From Sequoia sempervirens (lineage: Eukaryota > Streptophyta > Pinopsida > Cupressales > Cupressaceae), in assembly GCA_007258455.2 (NCBI GenBank), contig VDFB02000002.1, positions 91,440 to 155,439 on the forward strand: a stretch of DNA of 64,000 bases, read 5' to 3'. Shown piece by piece: positions 1-10,562 of this stretch. The notes under the pieces are model-generated. The model ran no database searches and was not told where the DNA came from. It saw nothing but the letters and a program-made list of their open reading frames with translations. The position numbers were made by a program, and so were the translations under genes. The first letter of the stretch is position 1. Every line of letters begins with the position of its first letter.

Positions 1-1134
1 CAACACTGTTACCTTCTGCTTCTTTAGGAACCCCACCACCTTGAGAGTTTGTGGAGCGTTGAAACCTGAGAGTGCATGACAAGAAATGATTGGTTGAGAA
101 TAATGTGATTCCTCATTTGACTCCCTTTCATCTTCTAGTATGGGTTCCTCCTCTTCTTCCTCATTGGGACCTTCAATATAAAACAATTTCTTTTCACTAC
201 ATTTATGTCCTCGACTGTATTTGCTATCACAATTGAAACACAAGCCTTTTGCTCTTTTCTCCTCAATTTTTTGTGGATTCAACTTAGTAGGTTGTGTTGA
301 ATATCCTTTCTCTCTTGTCACATTAGTCCCTTGCTTCTTAGGAATCAAATACTTCTCCTCTACCCTATGTGCTAAGATAAAAGACTCATTTATGGAACTA
401 GGGCTAAACATGCGTACCTCATGTTGAATGTGATCCTTGAGACCACCCAAGAATAAGTCATTTAAGTTTTCCTCCGTAATTGTATCCACCCTTAAGGATA
501 GATTTTGGAATTGCTAAATATAATCCTTAACTAATCCTGTTTGTTAAAGTTTAGCTTGCTGGCTGAAGAAGTTGTCTGTGACGCTATTGCTATATTGTGC
601 TTGGATTTCCTCTGTAAAAATTGACCATGAGATGGTGAGCCCCTTTTTAATTCGATGAGTGCAAAGCCAACGATACCAAATGAATTGATCTGGTTCTAGA
701 TATAAGGAAGCCATCGTGACCTTTCGTCCATTTGGGATTAGGTGTACTTCAAAAAAATTCTCCATTTGGTTTATCCATGTTAGAGGATCCTTACCATCAA
801 ACTTGCACATATCCACCTTTGGAAATAAATTCCTAGATCCCATTGGAGTACTATAGCTTGTGTCAGTAGTAGCTAACCTAGAATTTTCACCTTGGCCGCT
901 TGAGAACTCCTTTCTTGATTCAGCCTTGTAGGTGCTTAACATGTTTCGTATGTCTGATATATCTCCTCCTAGGTCACACATATCCATCTTAATTGAGGAA
1001 ACGTCTTCCTTGACCTTATTGATTTCCTCATTATGAGTAATATCCTCAATTGTTTCACCATCCTTATCAGGAGACTTCCCCGGAGTGACATTCTTCTTAC
1101 CCCTTATTCCAGGCCCCGACATGATGGAAACCAC
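1..1134 (-). pseudogene. Ty3/gypsy gag and start of protease, broken, runs off left edge
   Basis: Read leftward from 1134. The first 196 codons are open. They hold a charged N-terminal stretch and then a retrotransposon gag domain (FPKVDMCKFDGKDPLTWINQ region, then the W-x-x-F motif near the end). Just after residue 196 the same frame has a TAA and, about 13 codons on, a TAG, then resumes as clear gag sequence. Near 203-255 lies a gypsy-type zinc knuckle (CFNCDSKYSRGHKC). An acidic linker follows, and then the start of an aspartic protease domain (ISCHALSG, KVVGFLKKQKVTVL) that is cut by the window edge. In an intact element this polyprotein would form the particle and process itself. The two nonsense codons mean it is not intact here. 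Family assignment is firm; the exact lineage is not. Confidence 0.85.
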
Positions 1135-1475
1135 TAATGTTGAAATAAATCACACAAATGAAATTTAAATTATCTCAAATTTTTACTGTAATCTCCTTTA
1201 TTATGTCTTCAAAAACCCATAAAAAATAAGACTCCAATTCAACAAGATGTGCGAGATATGTAGATTCCAAAAAAATAGTGTAGAAACCCTAATTCTGCAA
1301 TAATTCGCTTAATTCTTCTCCAATTCTTCTAAAATATGGATTGTAGCTTCTTTAATATTTTCTTCAAAAACCCTTTAAAAATCAGAAAAAAATTCACCAA
1401 AATCTGAAAGATATGCTCTTCCAAAAATTGCCTCTAAAATTGAGAAAAACCTTGCCTCTATGGTGCCAAGATCAT
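1135..1475 (-). other. Untranslated leader of the left-facing gypsy element
   Basis: AT-rich stretch between the gag start and the primer binding site. No coding potential seen. It is where the 5' untranslated leader of a gypsy element belongs. Confidence 0.6.
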
Positions 1476-1487
1476 GCTCTGATACCA
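1476..1487 (-). other. Primer binding site, initiator tRNA-Met type
   Basis: On the minus strand this reads TGGTATCAGAGC, complementary to the 3' end of plant initiator tRNA-Met, two bases inside the end of the LTR. It fixes the element's orientation (leftward) and shows that the adjacent LTR is the 5' one. Confidence 0.85.
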
Positions 1488-1489
1488 CT

Positions 1490-1805
1490 TGTTATGAAAT
1501 AACTTGCACAATAGAAGAATATGATATGAAATATGCTGCAAATACTTGATAATAACTAAGAATAACAAGCCACTTCGAGGGGGAAAACCTCCAAATATCT
1601 CTAATGAGAACACACTTCACACTTGATGATGAAATAGGACTCACAACCTCCTATATATACCTATTTATGCCAAGGATATCACCTAGGCCTACTTAGACAC
1701 ACCTATATAAGACTTAGGCTGACCTAAAAAACTAAATAACAATATACTAATGATAATATGACTTAATAGAGAGTTAAGATAGCCACAAGCCGACTATTCA
1801 TAACC
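1490..1805 (-). mobile_element. 5' LTR of the left-facing gypsy element
   Basis: Starts TGTTATGAA on the plus strand and ends in a near-perfect inverted copy (TTCATAAC plus C where A is expected), about 316 bp. A TATATATA box lies at 1652-1659. The right boundary is inferred from the inverted ends, and because Tat-type pol coding begins at once at 1806. The element therefore seems to have inserted into that pol. The partner LTR and target duplication lie outside the window. Confidence 0.65.
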
Positions 1806-3081
1806 CGATGTAAAATAATATTAAGGGCATAGCATATTGAGAAGCTTCTCATTCCCGCATTCGAGGTATCAGAATCAAAATTCGTGTGTGAAATCATTAG
1901 TGCTGGCGACCCTTGGTATCATGACATTTACACATAACTTCGTATAGGAGTCATACCTGCTGACCTACCATCAAACTTAAAATGAACCTTTGCTAAAAAG
2001 GCATCTAGATTTGTCATCCTAGGTGATACCTTATACCGTAGAAGCATAGAAGGTACCCTATTACACTGCCTAAATGTTGAGGAGGCATTGACCACTCTAA
2101 CTGAAGTACATAATGGTACCTATGGTTCACAGTCAAGTGGAATGACCATAGCTAGGAAATTGCTAAGGATGGGGTATTATTGGCCCATAATGGAACGAGA
2201 AGCACATGATCATGCAAGAAAGTGTCTACAATGTTAGCAGCATGGGGACCTCATTCATGCTCCAGCTCAAGAGCTTCATCCTATCGTCACACCATGGCCC
2301 TTTTTGCAGTGGGGATTCGATCTCATTTGGAAAATCACACTGACTTCATCTAACGACCACAAATTCATCATAACCGCCACAGAGTACTTTACTAAATGGG
2401 TGGATGCCATACCCATGACATACATAACTCGGAAGCAGATTTCAAAGTTTATCCTGAACTACCTCATTTGCTGATATGGTGTCCCACAAGCCATTATCTT
2501 AGATAATGGGACACCATTCAAGAATCAGAAGGTTTGTGACTTATGCAAAAAATTCAAAATCCAACATCGCTTCTCCACTCCATACTATCCCCAAAGCAAT
2601 GGCCAAGCAGAAGCGACAAACAAAACCATTTTGAAAATCCTTAAGAAAATAGTCAATGACACAGGTCATGACTAGCATCTACAGCTTAATCCCTCCCTCT
2701 AGGCTTATCGAACTAGCATCTGCACACCCACCGACACCACCCCCTTCTCCTTGGTCTATGGATCAAAAGTGGTACTCCCCATTGAGATCGAGCTCCCATC
2801 CCTCAGAATATCACTACAAAACCTTATCACGGATGAAGAATACCAAGTATCAAGACTAAATGAGCTAGAGTAGGACATTCCAAGTTAGAGAACTGGTCTT
2901 AAAAGAGAATCAAAAGAATGTTCCAAACCCAAGCAGCAAAGGAAAGTTCAAACCTAATTGGTTAGGACCTTTCTTCATAACAACAAGTTACAAATAAGGG
3001 GCATATTAGTTATCAACACCTAAAGGGGAACCTCTAGAGGAGCCCATGAATAGCTCCCATCTCAAAAAGTTTTATGCCTAA
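1806..3081 (+). pseudogene. Tat-like Ty3/gypsy integrase region, broken
   Basis: One frame with stops can be read through the 3' part of a gypsy polyprotein. It contains the end of the RNase H-integrase linker (PWYHDIYT, DLPSNLK, LGDTLYRRS), the H2C2 zinc finger (1,990-2,240, ending KCLQC), and the integrase catalytic core with its three acidic positions: GFDLIW near 2315, LDNGTPF near 2500 and PQSNGQAE near 2590. A C-terminal tail with KFKPNWLGPFFIT ends at SSHLKKFYA. There is no chromodomain. Interrupting stops include TAG after KCLQC, TGA after YLIC, and TAGs near 2674 and 2701. The gypsy element at 1-1805 abuts its start. The Tat assignment rests on the tail and the antisense gene downstream. 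Confidence 0.85.
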
Positions 3082-4193
3082 ATCTTTCAAGGTATAGAAC
3101 CAAAAATCCAAAAAAAATAGAAAATGTCCTAAAAAAATGGTTACCTTGGTGAAAACCTAGCAAACAGGCGTTTTGGTGACAGCAAAAAAATCAAAAAAAG
3201 GATAATAAAAAAAAATAGCAAAGAAAAAAAATCGTCCTCTAGTGAAAACTACTTCGGTAGAACTTTGGACAAGTACCTTGGTGAAAGCCTGGAAAACAAG
3301 CGCCTTGTGTAAATATGCACTTTCCATCCACCAATATCTTTACAATTTATTCTACATCTTCCATCCATTTCACTTCCATTATCCATCGTATTCGCACCAT
3401 AGCTTGGTCCTATTTTTGTATCATGATCCCTCCTAGTCTATTGCATCACGCTGGGGGTATGTTCTAATTGGATTGGAATCGTGTATATTCTTAAAGTCCT
3501 CAAATTAGAAAATCCAAAAACATCAAAACATCAGAAAATCCAAAAACATTCAAAACATATCAAAATCCAAAAAATAGAGTCGTCTTGTCGAACTACGTCG
3601 TCTCTGAGCTTGAACGCAGGAAAGGTTGATCTTTGATCATCCCTCGAGACACTTAGGTCAGTCCTTTAGGAGTCTGTCATAATAAGCTGACATCTCATCA
3701 TGTATATCATCATCTGTAAATCGATCAAGACATTAGTCGTACTACATGGTCTCTGTGTATATAATGTAGGCAAGGCTAATATGTTGATCAGCCCTTGAGA
3801 CCCCTAAGATAGGTCTTTAGGTTAGTCTCTTGGTCAAAATCTCATAAAATCCCAAAAAAAATGGAAAATTGAAAATCAAAACATTTGTAAAACCTAAAAA
3901 AAAAACCAAAAAAATAGCCTCAAAACATTGTAAAACTCCAAAAACATCCAAATATCTAAAAAAATCCATCCACCTCATCTCGCTTACACCCACAATAAAC
4001 ACCATCCATAATAAATTGATTGTCATCCTCAACCTTTGGTGAAATAGGTAGAAACAAGTCTATCAGGTTAAAAGGAAAAACTCAAAAACGTCAAGTCTCA
4101 AGTCTAAGTGAGTACGCAAACAATTTGGTCAACTCTTCGCATCGATAGTCCATCATCTAGTCAATCCCATATCAATCATCTAATAACATCATT

Positions 4194-4317
4194 TCCTAGG
4201 ATGAATCCTTCCTACAATGGACATTATTTATCAGAAGGAACACTTTCAATAAACGAAATAATGTGCCACCATCCACTAACATATCCTAGGATGAATCCTT
4301 CCTACAATGGGCATTAT
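4194..4317. repeat. 34-bp direct repeat, two copies 90 bp apart
   Basis: Copies at 4194-4227 and 4284-4317 begin TCCTAGGATGAATCC and differ at one base (ACATTAT versus GCATTAT). Probably a local duplication inside the element's non-coding tract. Confidence 0.85.
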
Positions 4318-4849
4318 CTTTTGGCAATAGTTTCGATTTTTATCCTTGAAAATACATTCCCTTTTGGTTAGCAGTATTGAAGAGCATCAAGTTGTTTGTT
4401 TACTTTGTTTTTATCTTTTGACTTATTTTATTTGTGCTCATTCCAAGAACGTCTTGATGATATCCCAAAATGGAGGATTTAGAGAAATAGGAATGGGGCA
4501 ACGATCATTATCTTTTTTTTGCTATGCTTGTTGGACATTCTTGTAATATAACCTCGGCGAATACTTGCTTTGTTAGGTATGTATGGAAGAGGTCTAGGGT
4601 AACTTGTTGACTATTGCATGGATAGGTTTACCTTTCCCTGTTTTGGTCTGAGGTGTCTAAAACTTTTGAAGTGCATCCTAGAAAGGTTTCCGTATGTCAA
4701 GTGTGAATAAGAATACTCCTATCTACTTGTCAAGTCAAAGTCCATCACACTAGGTATAATGCCATCCTAGTTCCCTATACCTTGATGCATCGTACCATGT
4801 GCGTTATCAAACATAAGGAAATTTGGCCCTTTGAAAATCCTAATTCCTC

Positions 4850-5930
4850 AGCAAGTAATCATCATCATCATCATCATTTGCATTTGCATCATCTTGTGTC
4901 TTGTTGAAATGACTTCTTCTTTTCTTACTAGCCACACTAACAACATATTATGATAATTGATCATCATCACCATCATCATCATCGATCCTGCATCCAAAAA
5001 TTAGTAGCATATTGCATAAACATATCATATAGGAAACATACACATTTCATTTTAATTATCATATAAATAGGTTATCATAAACCTTCTTCATAGATAGGTG
5101 CATACATGCCATTGTATTTCACCCATTACATTGCATCGCATGGCATTATATCAATCATCACATAACATTCATTTGCATTTTATAACCATTTCACATTACC
5201 ACCTGTCATATAAATCATCGCGTAAACAAAAGCATTTCATAATCATTTTTGCATAATCATAAATAATAAATATATAGGAATTTAATTCATTGACATACAT
5301 ACTTGCATAACATCATCACATCATCTCATCACATTACATTCATTACACATCTGCATATCACTTCACACCACATACAATACATCATCATTTAAAAACTTAA
5401 GCATAAAAATATTTATTATTCTAAGCATCTCATAGAACCACCTCATTATGCATTAGTATCATTATCATTTACATCATATCATGACCATCACATTCATATT
5501 TCATTATCCATAATCATCCCATAAATAACATCATAAAACATTTATTGCATAAATCATCCCACATAAGCATAAATGGAATAGTCCATCACATACAAAGCAT
5601 ACATCCATTCATAAACATTTCATAAGCACAATTTACATATCATTTCACATGTGCACCATAGATCATATCATTTCACATATCATACCATCACATTTGCATA
5701 TCACAGGATAACATCATATAGATCTGTTAGTCATAATCATAACACATGCATCATCAGAAATAAATGCATCCATAAAGACATCATTGCAAAGCTTATAGAA
5801 ATAAACCATCCATGCATAAAAGAGAACACGGTATATCACATCAAAATCATCATCAGATATATATCATCAATAACACAACTATCATAGTACAAAATAAATC
5901 AGATCACTATACATATATTTCAATCGATAC
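4850..5930. repeat. CAT/CACAT-rich, G-poor low-complexity tract
   Basis: About 1 kb in which the plus strand is dominated by CAT, ATCAT and CACAT words, with a pure CAT run near 4859-4879. Guanine is scarce throughout. Small open frames here encode only H/I/S/Y-rich strings and are artefacts of composition. Confidence 0.75.
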
Positions 5931-6299
5931 AAAAGGCCCATCGGGCTATCAAAAATGAGCCCATAAGGCACAAAAAGTATGATATCATCTCAATCAAGCT
6001 CGGTCCCTGTGAATGCTACCCTCGCCTCTATCATTGTGACCCTCTGCTTGTCTATGGCTGGCCCTCTTTGAATACTCTAGGACCCACTCTCCTCTGGGTA
6101 TGGTCTTGTGATAAGCCTGTCGGTAATACTCTACCTCTCAAATGGCATCCCTGTAGGATCGAACTAACACTATACCCTAGGAGGAGGAGGCTGTCATGCT
6201 CTCTATCTGCTATCTCCAGCCTAGCTCAGTGGATGCCTGTAACTTTGTAGCCTATCTCTATAGAACAACCTGATCTCTCTTAGCTCTGAGCTACTCTCT

Positions 6300-8510
6300 C
6301 TCAGTAGTCATGACTTGGATTTGAGCCTATAACTGCGCAATCGGTGCATCCCGAGCATCTTCCTATCCCTGTGGCTACACCTAAGGATGATCATCACCCC
6401 TTGATGGCTCCTGCTGCTAGTCTTGCATGGGTATGTCTCCATGACCTGGCAAGACTGGAGGCACAATGGGTGGATCTTATTGAATCTCAAACCTCTGTCC
6501 TCATCCTCGTCCTCCCGCTCTGCCTCTAACTCTGCGCAGATCTGGGTCAACACTTGGAATAGTCAACCGAAGTGGAGGTTGGAACTAGTCCCTATAGGCC
6601 TGAGTGGTGCTTGGATGGGCTAAACCTTGATCATAGGCCCACAATTGGGCTACCAAGTGCCTAAAGCTCTCCACGGCCTCTGAGGTAGGAATGTATTGTC
6701 CCCATGACACTTGTGTCATGCTACGAGCAAAGACGGCTACATAGTCATCATCAGGGTGATTCTGTGACTCTCTGAACTGATGCTAAACACACCCAAGTAA
6801 GTACCTCTTGATCATAGTATGCTCCCACCTCTACATATACTGGTTTTGGTAGAAATAGAATAACTGGTCAGAATCATCGAACCATCCAGGCTGACCAAGG
6901 TACAGTTGCCAAGTGAAAACTAGCATCTCATCTAAGACCTGCCTCCAATAGGGGATCCTGTGCTCATCGGTGTGTGTAAAGGACACACCACTTTTGTATT
7001 GGGCCAAGAGGGGATCATCTGCCCCCATCGGAACTGGAACGACACATGGATGTAGCACAAAAATGTGCTCCCACCCCCAAACATGAAGTAAAGTCACCCC
7101 AACCCCCAACGCTTTGTCGTCCACGTAGACGTACTCATGGAGGTCCCTATAAAGAGAAGCTAGAAGAACAGGTCCCCGTGCGAAGTGAACCAACCTATCT
7201 CGGACCATCTGCTCCCAGCAATACCCCTAGCCAGGACTGAAGTATCAGGGTATGTGTAGGATCATGGTGCGCCAAAAAGTGGCAATATTTGTAGGGTATG
7301 TGGCTGATGACTTTTTTTTCACTCAAAATTAATGAAACGAAAAGGGTTTTTAGAGGAGATTCTCAGCTTTCCAAAAATATAAATTATGATTTAATTTGAA
7401 TTTAATAAATAATTATTATTCATTTTCTATTAGAATTATGACTAAAGTCCTAATCGATAGGCTGATTGAAAAACATCTATAACTTTCAAGCGGTATCATA
7501 TTTTTTGAATCCAAAACATGCGTCACATTCTATGCTTTACATACTATAGGATTAAAAAAAGAAAAATTAAATTTCATGAATTTTTGACCAAGTTAAGGTG
7601 GGGTGACAAGTTTTATATTTTCTAAAAGTTGTAATAAAAATCATAATTAATTATTTACTTGGAAAAAATTACAAAAAAATATGCATCACATCCAGAAATA
7701 AGTCCTCTACTTATATATAAAATATTACAAAAAATCTTATCATTTTATTATGGTAGGGTGGTCAGATAGACACCTACTTCTTATTTTTTCCCTGAAATTT
7801 AAGTACTACTGCATTGAAATTTCAAATTTTCACCAAATAGATTTTATTTATTTGTAAATAAACCTAGTATTTTAGAAACTACATTCAATTTTCTACAAAT
7901 TCTATTCTTACATATTTTTGAAATAATATAGATAACTTATTCAAATATTTACGTCAAATTTCCTAACATTGATTTTTTTGAATTTTTTGCCACTTAAGGG
8001 CCTATTTTTTGCATGATGATCCTGCACATACCCATCACCCACATTTTTTTGGGGCAACAAGACCCAAAATGATAGCTACAACCACCCAGTGGTAGGGAGG
8101 TGATATGACCCTATATCACTCTAGCTCTATCTGTCCCTCACAAAAAATGATGTCTCGTGTGGTGAGGACTCTATACCAAGTCTCGCGCCCTTTTTCCATA
8201 TCGAAAATCACCTATTGGCCATGAATCAACAATCGTAGAATGCGTCAAACATCCTCCAGAGTGACGGTATCCTCGCCAGTGGGGAGTTGAAACAAGGACG
8301 TCTCATTGTGCCACCTCTCGACCAACGTTGACAGCATCCCTAGATGAGTGCACACGAGCACCGAGCACACAATGTGCCACAACCCCGCAACCCCGAGTCG
8401 ATCCTGGTCACTATCGCTCAAGTCTCACAGAATGGTAGCTAAATCTCATGACTTGTGCTCCCGAGAGTAGACCTCCCTCGGCCCATCCTGCATCAAGGAA
8501 AGTAGCCGTG
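6300..8510 (-). pseudogene. Antisense plant-mobile-domain (PMD, MAIN-like) gene, broken and split by a transposon
   Basis: Read leftward from about 8510, the frame gives hallmark PMD sequence: LSTLVERWHNETSLFQLPTG, then GEDTVTLEDV and RILRLLIHG. After an inserted transposon (7248-8033) it continues with an open 125-codon piece (6831-7208) containing ARGPVLLASLYRDLHEYV, a WGWEHIFV motif and PYWRQVLDEM. It then runs on past a TAG into RWEHTMIKRYLLGC, WGQYIPTSEAVESFRHL and an R/G-rich tail near 6480. PMD is the domain of the MAIN/MAIL host proteins and is known as an extra frame in some Tat-type retrotransposons. Position and opposite orientation between pol and the 3' LTR fit the latter. Stops are mostly TAG. 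N-terminal and C-terminal limits are approximate. Confidence 0.8.
7248..8033. mobile_element. Non-autonomous inverted-repeat DNA transposon, copy 1 (786 bp)
   Basis: Ends are inverted: GGGTATGTGTAGGATCAT at the left and ATGATCCTGCACATACCC at the right, with a further matching GTGGCAA/TTGCCAC pair inside. The interior is AT-rich and non-coding. It is flanked by ATCA on both sides (7244-7247 and 8034-8037), a possible 4-bp target duplication. It splits the antisense mobile-domain gene. Related copies lie at 26574-27347, 41720-42223 and 56501-57228. Confidence 0.85.
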
Positions 8511-9287
8511 TTAAATTTTTTTGAAAAATCCCTTATCAAGCATTCAAAAAACTTCCCCAGCGGTGCAACTCGTGAAGGCATCACAGTTTGATTTTAATCA
8601 AACTCCGACACTTGGCCCTAAAAAAGAAAAATTGCACCACTGCAATGCTAAACAACACTACACAACACAGTTTAATTACCGAGCGGTGCTATATAGCGCC
8701 ACTGTAGGTGAACCGACCTTTTAAAGCAATAAATAAGGCATTAAATGAAAAAACAAAGCTTGGGTAAGGGTCACATACCAGTGTCCCGATGTCAGGTGGC
8801 CGCTGGTACGCCTGAACTCGATCAGTGATGTGTAGGCGAAGCTATCATTGTGCCATATCGCTAGAGATTTAGAGCTAAAATCTCAAGATTGCTAGTGGAG
8901 GTGTGTGAAAATGACTTGAAAGTGACCCCTCTGGCCCCTTTTAAGCCTAAAAATTATGGTTTTTTTGCCTTGTTTGGCTGTCCTACAAGGGTTTTGGACC
9001 CCCGAACCACTTTCTATCTGATTGAGACTTATTTTTCAGCATTTTATTGTGTTTAGACACATTTTTAGCCTCCTAGAGCCTTTTGGGACTTGTCGGGTAC
9101 TTTGTCATCTTTTTTGACGAGACCACCCAAAAAATTGGAATTTTCGTCCAATATCTCAAGGGGGAATTATATTGGCATATTCTCTCCCACCAGGTGGTAG
9201 TGGGGCAAGTTTTTAAAAATATCAAAAATTTTTGGCTTTGATTGAGAACGTTTATTCTTTGAACCAATACAACAAGTGCATTGCTTC
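8511..9287 (+). other. Non-coding stretch before the polypurine tract of the Tat-like element
   Basis: Mixed-composition DNA between the antisense gene and the polypurine tract. The 67-codon open frame near 8521 has no recognisable domain. I see nothing else. Confidence 0.5.
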
Positions 9288-9301
9288 AAGGAGGGGCAAA
9301 A
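9288..9301 (+). other. Polypurine tract
   Basis: AAGGAGGGGCAAAA directly precedes a TGTAGACA LTR start. This is the plus-strand primer site for reverse transcription and shows that the LTR to its right is a 3' LTR. Confidence 0.75.
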
Positions 9302-10562
9302 TGTAGACACATAAAATATACTTATTGACATTGTGCATATGATCCTGACTTACTAACACCATTTCTTCCTGAATCATCCCTTGGTCTAACCATTTAATAC
9401 AATCTCCTTATCTAATTAAATTCATCAACTTTCATCCCTTAATTGAATAAATCATTTTATCTGATTAAGTCAATCTCTTTTGTTAATTAAATCAATCCAT
9501 CTTATCTAATTATCCCTATTTAATTAAATAATCAATTTTATTTTATTAAATCTCTAAAGTCTATTCATTAAATTAAATAAATTAAAACCTTATTTGATTT
9601 AATCTAACACCATCTCTTTTAATTAAATAAATCAAAATTCTTATTTAATTAATCTCTTGTCATATTCCTCTCTTATTTGACTTAAATAAATCTATAAATT
9701 TGAGTCAAATAGGTCAGATCATCTAACCTCTTTCATTAAATTAATTAACCCTTAATTAATTTAATCTCATCTCATGTCCCATCCTCTAGATAATGTAGGT
9801 TGCACATGAAAATAGATTTAATTCATTTATTAAATCTCTATTTTCCTCACAAGGCATCTTTTGGAATATTCTCTCAATTTGAATTCAAAAATTCCCACTC
9901 AACATGTACATCCAACAAGTCAATAAATTCATCTTACATGTCCTTTGCCTTGAGCCAAGTGGCATTTATTGCATTTTCCCTTCCCTCTTACATGTCATTT
10001 CAACAAATTTGAAATTCAAATTTATGCATTTATTGGCACAAATCCCAAATCTTGCACATCCTTCATCCATTCATAGCTTGACAAGTAGCATCATGCCATT
10101 GGATGAATGTTAGTCCCACATTGTTCAAATTTGGACATTCATCCATCTTGGCATTCTATAAATAAAGAGCTCATATCCATGTTTGATCATCCACAATTTG
10201 AGCAAAGTTACCATGCCCAAATTTCCATCAAATTTCATCAATCATTCTTGAATCATAATTAAGTTTTACAAATTTTAGCTTGGAGCACTCTTCAACATCA
10301 ACAAAGTTGATCAATCTCTTCCACATTCGAAGGTTGCATCTTAGTAATCGGGAAAGGGCCAATTTTCACATCAAATTGGCACCCATTCCCCCATGGGATC
10401 ATAAGTTTGCACGTCTAATTAGGATTCAATCTTTGTTTTATCATTTCCATTGTGTTCTTCATTATTTTCTTCCTATTTTGAATGTTGTAAATGGATTTCA
10501 TGGGGAATCCTTGTTTCAACTTGTAATTCCTTGTTTAACTTGTTTATTCATGTTGTTTTGCA
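9302..10562 (+). mobile_element. 3' LTR of the Tat-like element
   Basis: Starts TGTAGACACA immediately after the polypurine tract. It is very AT-rich with repeated TTAATTAAAT words (9400-9770), and has a TATAAATAAA box at 10157-10166 preceding the inferred transcript start. The end is set at GTTTTGCA (10562), because Tat-type pol sequence of another element starts just beyond it. Length about 1.26 kb. No second copy of this LTR is in the window, so the right boundary is approximate. Confidence 0.65.

Larger units (their letters stand above)
3082..5999 (+). other. Long non-coding tract of the Tat-like element
   Basis: Between the pol remnant and the antisense gene. Starts A-rich with repeated short phrases (AAAAATCCAAAAACATC type). 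A diverged pair of segments about 150 bp apart (near 3583-3680 and 3732-3830) shares 'gtcgnactac...ctctgag' and 'gatcancccttgaga' phrases. No convincing protein. Tat-type elements usually carry kilobases of non-coding DNA at this place. Confidence 0.55.

Noticed and set aside
1915..1925. TTGGTATCATG as a primer binding site
   Set aside because: It lies inside pol coding sequence (DPWYHD), lacks the AGAGC part and has no adjacent LTR end.
4859..4879. CRISPR-like or regularly spaced array in the CAT-rich tract
   Set aside because: Plain trinucleotide and low-complexity repetition with no spacers; the context is plant nuclear DNA.
5651..5887. His/Ile-rich 78-codon frame
   Set aside because: Arises from the CAT-rich composition; no start context or domain.
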